The position numbers were made by a program, and so were the translations under genes. From Rhododendron vialii (taxonomy: Eukaryota; Streptophyta; Magnoliopsida; Ericales; Ericaceae), in the NCBI RefSeq assembly GCF_030253575.1, contig NC_080557.1, forward strand, positions 4,397,001 through 4,461,000: a stretch of DNA of 64,000 nucleotides, given 5' to 3'. Positions within the stretch are counted from its first letter, which is position 1, and each line of letters opens with the position of its first letter. This document shows positions 45,928 to 56,307 of the stretch, in pieces. The notes below the pieces were generated by a model. That model searched no databases and was not told where the DNA came from. It saw only the letters and a list, made by a program, of their open reading frames with translations.

Positions 45928-46547
45928 ACAATGGTAGTGGATAAATGTCTACACGAGTGGGTGGGAGAGGAAATGCTAGAGTAAAGAGGAGTGGAGCCAT
46001 ATCTCCATCCATCAGTCAACACTCGCTCCATCGCCATCGTGCATGTTATGTAGGTTTCTTTTTGTTCTGAAAAAATAAGTACTCCAATTTATTTGTAATT
46101 TTTAAATTTAAAAATAATAGACTTAATTTTTTGAGCCGTATAAATCTTGTTTGGTAGATATCGATGAGATCTTTTGAACGATGTAAAAAAATCAAAAAAT
46201 TATTTTCCTAAATACATTATTTTTAAATTTAAAAATTAGAAACAAGTACTTGCTATTTTTAAAAGACTACTCTAGGAAATTAAATTGACAGAGATATTTT
46301 ATAGGACTTTGACTTCTATAGCGTGAAGTAAATTCACTTTGCGGAGATGGCAGCCTTTGACATTCAGTGCTTGTGAGAAAATAGTGTCCAGGAAGTGGTT
46401 GAGAGGCGTGTATATAGCATAATCTTTTTTTTTTTTTTTTGAGACAGACGAAGTCGCATGTAAAAGAATGTCTTTTAAGACCTCAGGATGCAGCCACATA
46501 TAGTTCAAGGTTCATGAACAGCTCTCCAAGCTCTAGCCATCTAAAAA
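45928..46547 (+). promoter_or_regulatory. Upstream region of K7
   Basis: Matches the K2 upstream region (12187-12683), including the single TTGACT core and the leader acatatagttcaaggtt. It leads directly to the K7 start codon, so it was once a live promoter of this family. Confidence 0.55.
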
Positions 46548-46589
46548 ATGTTGTTCACCATCGTTTCCTTCCTCCTCTTTCTTCCTTCA
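46548..46589 (+). pseudogene. K7: first 14 codons of a GH18 receptor kinase
   Basis: ATG at 46548 and 14 codons (MLFTIVSFLLFLPS) identical to the K2 signal peptide, then the LTR of element C begins at 46590. No GH18 or kinase exon follows on the far side of the element, so insertion was followed by deletion of the rest. Confidence 0.85.
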
Positions 46590-47581
46590 TGCTTGACGAT
46601 TTTCTAGTCCTAAAATAATGAGTTGTCCCAAGTGTATGGCGGAGACCGACGCAGCATAACACCCGGTAAGTCCGGAGTCGAATCCACAAAGACGGTGATG
46701 TGTGCTGACTAAAAACTTGGGTTATTATTAATTAAACGGGCTCTTAGGTTGCCACCCCTTATCGATTGATTGAGATCAACTAAAAGCTAAGAAAATATTT
46801 ATTCTTTTCAAATAATTAAAAAGGAGGTACGGTTGTGGAGTTCATAGCCTTCGCAACCAGTTTGGGTTAATTTGCTCCATTCAGTGTTCTTAAAAATATT
46901 TAATTTTATATTGAAAAAGATACCCCGTAAGATGCGAAACCCTATGGTCGCTGTATACCCATGCGCAGTAGAGAATGAGTTTTGGACCCCCATTCCCCCG
47001 TTCACATGGGCTCCGACAATGCCCGGGTTCGTCCACGGGAAGTATTTTTCCAATCTAAGATTATTTTTCCGTTGTTTGAAAAATAGGAATAGTGCCCGAG
47101 CTAATCACGGTGTGCTTATCACCCCGCGACCCCACCTAAATAACTACTCACTTATTATTAAGCAATAAACAAAGAAAACCCTAGATGTAAGCATGAAAGA
47201 AAATAAACGAGAGATAACAATTAACTGAAAATCAACGAACAACTTTAATTAAGAACAAAAATTAAAACTAATTACCAAAATACGAATAATTGAACAAAGT
47301 TTGAAAAGAAGAGAGAACTCGCAGCCCCCCATCTTTGTTTCGGCAGCCCCCATCCTTTCTTTTCTTTTCCACCCCAGGTATCTCACGTCATCAGTAGGGG
47401 TATATAGGGATTGTAGAGATTAATTACACAAAGGCCCTTGAACTTTAGGAAATAATAAATGAACCACTCAATTTTGGATCATTTCGCATTTTAACTCCAA
47501 ACTTCTTTAAAATCTTCTTTTTATCCAAAGTCTCGGACAATAGGCTCGAACAACCTATAAACAACAAAAGAACAAAATAAA

Positions 47582-47987
47582 GAGTGTTGCTATATGTACC
47601 GACCACGGGGAGGGAAAACGTACCGACGGCCGCCGGCGGGCCGTCTCCGGCCACCGGACGGTCGATCCGAGCCGTTCAAAAATTCTAAAAAATAAAACCG
47701 AGGGGGTCAACGCGGGAATCAAGGGCATCCGAGGTGTTTAGGGTGCTTGATCAAAGCACCCTTTTTTCGTGTATATATGTACACACACATATATACACGA
47801 AAAAAGGGTGCTTTGATCAAGCACCCTAAACACCTCGGATGCCCTTGATTCCCGCGTTGACCCCCTCGGTTTTATTTTTTAGAATTTTTGAACGGCTCGG
47901 ATCGGCCGTCCGGTGGCCGGAGACGGCCCGCCGGCGGCCGTCGGTACGTTTTCTCTCCCCCAATGGTCGGTACTCATAGATTTTTCG
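47582..47987. mobile_element. Palindromic GAG/CGA-end element, copy 2 (406 bp)
   Basis: Inserted in the left LTR of element C with a perfect 9-bp duplication caaaataaa (47573-47581, 47988-47996). Arms of about 190 bp meet near 47783 at an acacacatatata-type centre. It contains gtaccgacggccgccgg words and their inverse. No ORF. Confidence 0.88.
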
Positions 47988-50141
47988 CAAAATAAATATC
48001 AATTAACAAAAATAAATGACTAACAAATATAGTCTGGAGGGCCAAAATATGTATATTTTGGCACTTATTATACCCCCTCAACGTACACTTTGCTAGTCCC
48101 TAGCAAACCAAAACAAATGCAACTAATTAAAATGGATATTTCTTTTAAACCCCCGGGCGGCCCCGGTAGAACGAGTGAAGTCTCGTGAGGGTTTTCAGCA
48201 GTGATTACCCACAAAACACCGCGGTTCCCTTACTTGGAACCCAAAAAGAAATTGCAATGCAACTCTTTGATACGTCAATGCCAAGAATATAGCATATACA
48301 AAAATAGTTCTAAAGGCTATCAAAACATAGAAATAAATCATGGCATCCAAGCTTAGCGTATGTGAGTAAGGACCTTGACAACAAGTGAACCACAACCAAG
48401 TACTCTCTTCGGACTGAGTCTCGACTTCAATTCTCACTGTGTCATGCACTCAATAAAAGAAAACGCTCGAAACATGATGCATTTAATAAACTCTCAATGT
48501 TTATGTGCGGAAGTTATGTAATAAAGAATAAAAGTACCCTGCACACTTTAGACACGAAGACAAAGCTTTTTAAGGTAGACACATGATCTCATGAAAGGAA
48601 TGTCAAGCATTAAAGACTATCTATCCATCGATCCAAAACCCATTGCCCCTAAGATCAAATAGGACTTTTATTCGGTTATATCATTGGGTAAGGAAAAGTG
48701 CTTCAAAGGTTAGGATAAATCATAAGCAAGTGTCTGAGAATCGGCTATAACAACAAAGGGCAAGTGTAACAATGTGCACCCTCTTATCATTCTTTTCAAC
48801 TCCGCCACATCTCTCTTATTTTTCACCGTTCACACAATTTCCCTTTAAAGTATGTTCACACGTTTCTTTCTTCAATTCCCTTTTTTCATTCAAGTTCCAT
48901 TATTTTTCTTTCTTTGTAATCTTCTCAATTTTTTCCTTTTTAGCTATGGGGAAGAACACACAACATTTCAAGCACATCTCTCTCAAATACACTTTCTCCA
49001 TTCGCTTCAAAAATTAACCTTCACATGATTAACTTGCCATTCTCAAGACACAATATGGTTGGTGAAGCTTAACAAGAAAAAGGCTCATGCAAAAGGCACA
49101 ATGTGGCTTGCAAGGGATAAAGTGTTTAAGAAAAAGAAACGAACCGGCTCAAAGCACAAAAATGGCCTACTATCATCTCCTAGGGGCAATACAACCATGT
49201 AACTTTCCATTCCCAAAAGAAGAAATAATAGGCATGCATTAAGTCTCAACACTTGACAACAAAAAATAATGAGATCAATAATGATTAAGCCTTTTTTTTT
49301 GTTACGACTAATGAAGAATTTATGTGACACCACTCCAAAGAAAGGTAAGGCAGTAAAGCTCACATGAGCATAAGTCTTCACTAATCTAACCATTGAAAGC
49401 ACTTATGTCACAACTCACGAGCAGTCAAGGTCCAAGAACTTAATTACAGTGCAAAGATGCTAAGATTGAATGCCAGGATAAATTTCTATCGCCAAGCCAA
49501 CAAAAAGAACTACCATGCAACATAAATATTCAAGGAATGCCCACATATTCTCAGCACAAGCAACCAATAAGTAAACATTGCATTCTTCAAGTCTCAAGTA
49601 GAAAGGATCCAACAAGTTTTTTTTTAATTTTCAAAATTTTTCAATTTTTTTTTGGATTTTTAAGATTCTAAGTGTGAAAGTGAAAAACTTATCAAAGTAA
49701 TCCCTCACCCCAACTTGAACCGTTCGATGTCCTCATTGAATACAAAAGAATAAAAATATAGGACATAAAAGAAAAATAAGGGAAAGGTATCACCTCGGAA
49801 CAGAGAACTACGCAAAAAATAACATAGTGGGAAGAAGACCCCCCAACTGGAACGAAGCATCCTGCAATGTTAGTCCTCACAAAAAAATTAAATAAAAGTA
49901 GCTAATCTAAGAAAGAGAAAAAAAAAACTATACAAAAAATTAATGACATTCACTCCCATCACGTGAAATCCAACCATTCATCACACTACGAAAAGCAATC
50001 AAAATCAACATCTCAACCCACTTCAAGCATTCCGTTAAAAATTGTACGCGACCATGCCACAAAACTAAATACTTAGAATATCTTAATTGCCTTAGCCGCG
50101 TTTGAAATTTAAATTCCACCAATTGCATATTCCAAACCAAA

Positions 50142-51092
50142 TTACCTTTTCAAGTTGTTGATGAGTGTCAGAAAAAATGGATGGTAAACCATATTAAAAT
50201 TATCAACATCAAGAAAGTCAATTTGTTCAAACGTGATAATCTCTTGCAATGGTGGATGCTCAATAGGAGTGATGACATCAATATCTATGGTTGGGGATAT
50301 TTGATCATCAAGAACAAGTGGACTTTGCACAATTATTGGCAACGACTCCTCATGAGCCGCTTCATAAAAATCCATTTCAAGTGTACTAGAATGCTCTCGA
50401 GAAGACTATTGCACTTTAGGTGAACCAACTATTTCGTTAGTTATAAGTGACTCTGTTATTTCATCTTCCAATACACAAGAATTAATCACTTGAAAATTTT
50501 TAACTTGATTGCAAGAAAGAGAATCATCTAATTGATCAAAATAAGGCGGCTCTATTTCCTCTTTCTTCCTTCCATCAGAATTGGTCTCCTCAGAGCTTTC
50601 AGTCAACTCACAAAATTGAAACTTTTGGGTTAATTCATCTAGGTTATCCCATGCCTCTTCAGCGTTTTTATCCAGGAATTTATTAGTGGACCAAAAATCC
50701 ACCTCGCATGTCTTAGGATTTAAACCACGGCAAAAAGTAGCCAGAAGACTGCCAAGCTCACAATTAAAACTCGACAAAGAGAATACACAATTTTTAAATC
50801 GCTCCCAACACTGTGACAAAGACTCATCATCTTGTTGATAAAAATCTGATAGTTCTTGTAAAAGCATATGAGTCTCATATGAAGGATCAAAAGTTTTGAA
50901 AAACTGTATTACAATTTCATTCCATGTCAATCTTGGACTCAAAAAATTAAACCAATCATTAGCACTGTCACACAAAGATGCTGAGAATACATGTAAAAGA
51001 GCCACTTCATTGTTACCAAAAGCTTCCTCAAGGTTATGAACATACGAAAAAGGATTTTCTGAACCTAAACCATAAACTATAGGAAGTGACAC
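50142..51092 (-). CDS. gag of element C
   Basis: Reads on the minus strand from the primer site. 228 open residues (50406-51092) contain the retrotransposon gag core: ANDWFNFLSPRLTWNEI, then FFKTFDPSYETH, then SLSQCWERFKNC and LLATFCRGL. After a stop at 50406 a further 77 residues (50142-50375) look like its continuation. The usual start is probably upstream of 51092, since related sequence (GGYARQFDCPV) precedes the first Met. Gag forms the particle that packages element RNA. No protease, reverse transcriptase or integrase follows. Confidence 0.75.
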
Positions 51093-51232
51093 TGGACAAT
51101 CAAATTGTCTTGCATAACCTCCATACCACCTTGCAAAATGGGCCTTTTTTTTTTTTGCTTTTCAACAATTAAAAAAAAGAACTAAAAAAACAAATAAAAA
51201 AAAATTACCCAAATTCTTAACACACAATACCG

Positions 51233-51250
51233 TCCCCGGCAACGGCGCCA
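51233..51250 (-). other. tRNA-Asp-type primer-binding site, element C
   Basis: Minus strand TGGCGCCGTTGCCGGGGA separated from the LTR end by TTTT, identical to element A. Confidence 0.75.
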
Positions 51251-51742
51251 AAAATGCTTGACGATTTCCTAGTCCTAAAATAATGGGTTGCCCCAAGCGT
51301 AGGGCGGAGATCGACGCAGCATAATATCCGGTAAGTTCAGAGTCAAATCCACAAAGACGATGATGTGTGCTGACTAAAAACTCGGATTATTATTAATTAA
51401 ACGGGCTCTTAGGTAGCCACCCCTTATCGATTGATTGAGATCAACCAAAAGCTAGGAAAATATTTATTCTTTTCAAATAATTAAAAAAGAGGTACGGTTG
51501 TGGGGTTCATAGCCTTCGCAACCAGTCCGGGTTAATCTGCTCCATTCAGTGTTATTAAAAACGTTTAATTTTATATTGAAAAAGATACCACGTAAGATGC
51601 GAAACACTATGGTCGCCGTATACCCATGCGCAACAGAGAATGAGTTTTGGACCCCTATTCTCCTGTTCACATGGGCTCCGACAATGCCCGGATTCGTCCA
51701 CGGGAAGTATTTTTCCAATCTAAGAGTATTTTTCCGTTGTTT

Positions 51743-52260
51743 GTGTGTTTCAATTGAATTTTTTTTTTAAAATTGCTTGTTGGAGTGCAAAGTCCTCTCT
51801 CTCTTATAGTTGGGGTTGCAATGATTGATAAAGTGCACTCTCCCATTGATTGGTTGTTGATAACAGTGGATTCTTCAGCTTACGTGCATCTCAATTAACT
51901 TTAGGGATCAGATCATAAACTGCTAATAATTCAAAAATTTAAAATATTGGGCGTTTGTGGATTTTCAACGTGCAAAATCTTGGAAGTAAGCCCCTTTAAT
52001 TGCTTTTTCAAATCTGCTTCCTCCTTGAGCCTTGGGGTTCATGACAAAAATGGCATTTCATCAGCATTTTAAGAATCAAGTCGTCCTTTTTCATTTTTAT
52101 TGGCAAATTGGTAAAAAAAAGTAGGAGACGGGCAATTTCGTTTTCAAAAGAAAAGGCAAGATTGAGAATAAACTAAAACCTAGATAAAACCTAGATAGTA
52201 GAGTGGATGTTTTTTCTCCGAAAGAAGTTATTCTAATTTCGTAATCTCTAGCTAGAAGCT
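51743..52260. other. Unit flank beyond element C
   Basis: No gene. It resumes within DNA homologous to 32776-33090 and 1960-2420, not at the expected GH18 codons. This marks a deletion or unequal exchange after element C inserted. Confidence 0.55.
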
Positions 52261-52670
52261 GGGTTCAGTTCCTGTCAGTTTTGTTACGGTCCAATCCGGT
52301 TCAGTTTTGGGCCGTTGTGGGCCCATCCCGGACCCACAACAATGATCAGAATCGTTCATTTTGTAGAGCTCGTCGAATATGTCATTCATACAAAAAATTA
52401 GCTCGATTGAACATCAATAGGTACATGAACGAAATAGATTTGGACACGAAAAAAATGGACAATTATTGATTTCAACTTAATTTTTGTCATCGCTTTTTTC
52501 TTGTACAAATCTGTTTCGTCCATGTATCTATCGATGTTCGATCAAACTAATTTTTGGCATGGATAACGGACTCGACGAGCTCTACAAAATGAATGATTCC
52601 GATCATTGTTGTAACGGCCCAAAACTGGACCAGACTGGACCATAAAAAAACTGGACAGAAACTGAATCCC
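52261..52670. mobile_element. 410-bp foldback element with 8-bp duplication
   Basis: Ends GGGTTCAGTTCCTGTC and GACAGAAACTGAATCCC, flanked by tagaagct at 52253-52260 and 52671-52678. The arms pair along most of their length. No ORF. The 8-bp duplication suggests a hAT-type transposase. Confidence 0.8.
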
Positions 52671-52678
52671 TAGAAGCT

Positions 52679-54060
52679 GACCCATAATACCTGTGTTTGT
52701 ACGGGTATGACTGATTAACTTCTTTTCTTTGCTTTTAGTGTCCGGACCAGCCTACCCCTTTAGTTACTTTTTTGATGATTTTGGCATTCATATCTCTCGA
52801 AAATTTATAATATTTACTAATTTACAGTATTTTATAATTTTGAAAAGTCCGTGAAATTATATTAAGCACTAGAAAAAGAGTTCTAGGGGGGGGGGGGGGG
52901 GGGGGGGGGGGGGGATAGGACAACCAATTAAAAATTCACGCAACCTCCAATTTTAATCCATTAACCAAGTTCCATGCTATTCTAACAATTTAACAATTAA
53001 AGCCAATAGCAATAAATCTAAAGAACACAAACGCAAGGATATACGTGGAAACTACTTAGGGTCAACACACCCTAACCATAAAACACGGCCTGACTACCAA
53101 ATTTGCTATAGATCAAAAGGTTTACAAAGTGCTAAGGGAGGAATAACAACTTTACCCCAAAAGCTTATCCTAACTCCACCACTTTGGTGTAACTCCCCGA
53201 GTCCACCACGAGTCCACCGCCTCGATCTCCGCTCACCACGGCTCCAGAATCATCCAGCCAAGTAGTATCATTGGCATGTATGAGTGAATCTTAGGAAAAT
53301 GAAGATTTTTGTTTTTTGCAAACTAAAACAATCTAGAGAGAATACATGAGAAATGAAGCATTTCTCTAGATTGATTAAAGATGACCAAGATACAAGATCT
53401 AAATCATCATAAGCAAATTTGTGCCCAAATGAATAGAGAGAAGAGTTGTCTCTCTCTCTCTCTAAAATGGCTGTGCAAAAATTCGTGCGTGAGTATTTTC
53501 TTTGCCCTAGTTAAGTGAAAAATGAGTATTTATAGAGGCAAGTACACAGGCCAATAAGAGGACGACACATAAGCGCTACCACGCGCTAGCATGGCTATCT
53601 AGTCGACTTAAGGGCCAAGCGCTTGCAAGCGCCAGCAAGGTTCACAGCATCCTCGGTATACCAAGCGCTAGCGCTGTGCTAGCACGCTCTAGCTCTAACA
53701 ATGTGCCAGCAAAGCAACCAGCTAATGCTGGAGAGTAAACAAAAATTAAGGCCAAAATGCTAATGCCCAATTAAACATAAAATGTGATAAATTAATTGAA
53801 CGTAAGGCATTAAAATCTATTTGGAACCTGGATAAAATAATTTGTGCTCAGTTGTATGAAGAATGTTTAGTCTAAATGCAAACTAAAGTGTATGCATGCA
53901 TACCTTTCCAATTCGGGTCCCAAACACTTTGAGCATTGCATAAGCTTGATCAACACGGCTTCAAACACCGGGTGGAGATTCTAGACTCAATAAAAATAAA
54001 AACTACCACCGAAACCCAATTACAAGAAGCAAAAATGGTTTGACAAACCCGGAGAACGCC
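52679..54060. other. Poly-G tract and LTR-like sequence
   Basis: No gene. A run of 29 G at 52886-52914 is followed by about 1.1 kb of LTR-like DNA with a gagtatttatagag TATA-like word near 53525 and agcgctagc-type repeats at 53575-53700. Element ends and class are not clear. Confidence 0.3.
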
Positions 54061-55486
54061 AAATACATTTACAGTTCATTTGAGAGAAGTAATTGTGTTC
54101 TATCAAATTAAAATCAATACCATATGTAAAAGGTTTCCATGTAAGTTAACAAAATTATAGTTGAGTTTTTGAGAGGTCTAAAATGACGAAACTGTCATTC
54201 GGCGTGGGACGGGGAGGTAGCATTTAATTAGGTTCTTGGGGGCAATTTATGAAAAATTAACGGGTCAAATGAGTAAAAAACTAACAAATATTATTGGTAT
54301 TCTACCTAAATTTTCCAAACCACACCTACCATGACTAGTGCATGTATGCGAGAAATTATTTTTGCAGATTTTGAGATTTTAAAATGTTAGAATCAACTTT
54401 GAGCGTTTATCAAAAATTCTAGATAACCGATTTTTAGATTTTACAAATTCTGAAAAGCTAAAAAAATGAAATTCTGAAAATCTCAAATCTGAATTTGGGT
54501 AGCTTTTAGAGGACTTTGACTTTAAATGAAAGCAAAGATGAGTCGAGGTGTGCGTAAGGTAACCCAGACACTTGAGTTATCATAAAAAAAAATATGGTAA
54601 CCCATTGGATTAACCATGTTATCAGTTGAATTCCTTTATAACAGATGGCATATTCGATGATATCCTTAATTTAAGAAAACTGATGTAACAATTACTTCAA
54701 CTCGAAATAATTGACGATGGATGAAGTCGTCGTCCACTCAAATCCTAGTTTTGAATGCATAACACAATCATTAATTGTGAGACAAGCTATATCTTGTACA
54801 ATATCTTACTACTTGTGTATATATGTGTGTGTATATATTAATACACATATGTTGCTAACCGGATATTTATTTGGGCAGCTTGCACCTATCTCGATTAATT
54901 TTGGGACTCGGACAAACCTTTAATGACCCTCAAAGTTTGAAATATTTGGCCTTCGTGGATTTTGAACTTGCAAAATCTTTGGGGCAAGCCCCTTCAATTA
55001 GTTGTTTTCTCAAACCTACTATCTTGGGCTTGACGGTTCAAAGGTGCCCAGCACGGTGCTGTACACCTCACTGTACAACACCAACCCAAAGTCCCTTGGG
55101 CCTTAGGTTCATGACAAAGATTGTATTCCATCAGCATTTTAAGAGTCAAGTCGTCCTTTTCCTTTTTTATTGGTCAATTGGTTAAAAAAAAAAATTATAT
55201 ACACCGGCGGTATAAATATTTGTTTTTGTCTTCTTTAAATTAACTAGTGGAATCTCACGTGCATTGTACGTGGTAATTTTTCCATTATTTTTCAGTGTTA
55301 GTTCATTGGTCTTCTAAGGCAATCATTTTTAAGAATATCATTTTTGGTGAATGTCATTGTAAAATTCAATGAGTGCCATTGTTGTGTCTTGGGGAGGCTA
55401 TATATATATTTCGGAAATACAAGTAACATACCCTTTGATTGGGTCTTTATTTTTTCATTTTGGACGTATAATAGTTGGATAATTTC
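54061..55486. other. Intergenic DNA of the tandem unit, third copy
   Basis: No gene. 54080-54345 matches 18395-18665, 54530-54860 matches 32210-32510, and 54870-55190 matches 1900-2340. A further piece of the same unit (aaagaaaaggcaaagataat) reappears at about 63220, so 55.2-63.2 kb may be an insertion complex within one unit. Confidence 0.5.
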
Positions 55487-55502
55487 AATAATAGGAACAA
55501 TT

Positions 55503-56291
55503 GCACCGAAGATTGGATTCGGTGGCACTCGATCAAGGCAGAAGGGACGTGCTCCAGTGGAAGTGGACAGCGGATAAGCGTTTTTCATCAAAATCAGTGT
55601 ACGTCCAATGGGAACAGATGGGTCAGTCCAGGAACCAAGTTTTGGGCTCTCTATGGAAAAATCTCTGCCCTCCTAAGGTGGAAATTTTTTCGTGGATAGC
55701 AATTCAGGATAGGGTTCCAACGAGATTAGTGCTCTCCGCCAGGAATATTCTTCAAGAGGGCCAGTCGTTATCTTGCCCTTTGTGCTCCCTACATCTCGAA
55801 ACCCGAATCATTTGTTCTTGCATTGTCAATTCTCTTGGAATATCTGGTCCCTAATTTTGGATTGGTGGCATGTTACATGGGTTTGTCCGAACTCGTTGTC
55901 TGATCTGGCTCTATGGTGGTTTGACTCCAGATTTCGGAATCTAGAGAAGAATGTCTGGGAAGCGTCTTTTTTTGCCACTTTGTGGTCTTGTGGCTAGCCC
56001 GAAATGACTGTGTTTAACAATGCTACCACGAGTGTTGAGGTGGTGGGGGAATTGATAAAATCGAGGGTTGCAAGGTGGATGAAGTCCAAGTTCGCAATCA
56101 AGATTTATTCGGTAGAGGAGTTTAAGTTGTTTCTTGATGGTATTCGTAAGCTCAAGTTGTAGCTCATGTTGAGGTGTTGAGTCCGTTCAACTTTTTGTTG
56201 GATGGGCTAGTTATGCTCTCTTTCCGTTTGTAATCCCCTCGATGTACCCTTTCGAGCTTATATAAAAGTTTCGTTTGCCGAGAAAAAAAAT
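55503..56291 (+). mobile_element. 5'-truncated L1-type LINE, 3' end only
   Basis: Flanked by a 16-bp target duplication aataataggaacaatt (55487-55502, 56292-56307) and ending in an A run. It encodes the C-terminal segment of ORF2, paralogous to the LINE in K5 (WKNLCPPKVEIFSWIA, then WWFDSRFRNLE, then FLDGIRKLKL), with stops and a frameshift near 55860 and 55995. The 5' end is cut near the zinc-knuckle region. Inactive. Confidence 0.88.
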
Positions 56292-56307
56292 AATAATAGG
56301 AACAATT

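Larger units (their letters stand above)
46590..51742 (-). mobile_element. Athila-like gag-only LTR retrotransposon, element C
   Basis: Left LTR 46590-48070 (includes a 406-bp palindrome), interior 48071-51254, right LTR 51255-51742 (truncated to about 490 of 1065 bp). Both LTRs begin TGCTTGACGATTT. The minus-strand primer site is four bases from the right LTR, followed by gag. No pol-like ORF lies in 48071-50140, the same layout and interior length as element A. It sits inside the K7 signal-peptide codons. The two LTRs differ at many sites by eye, so the insertion is not recent. Confidence 0.85.
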
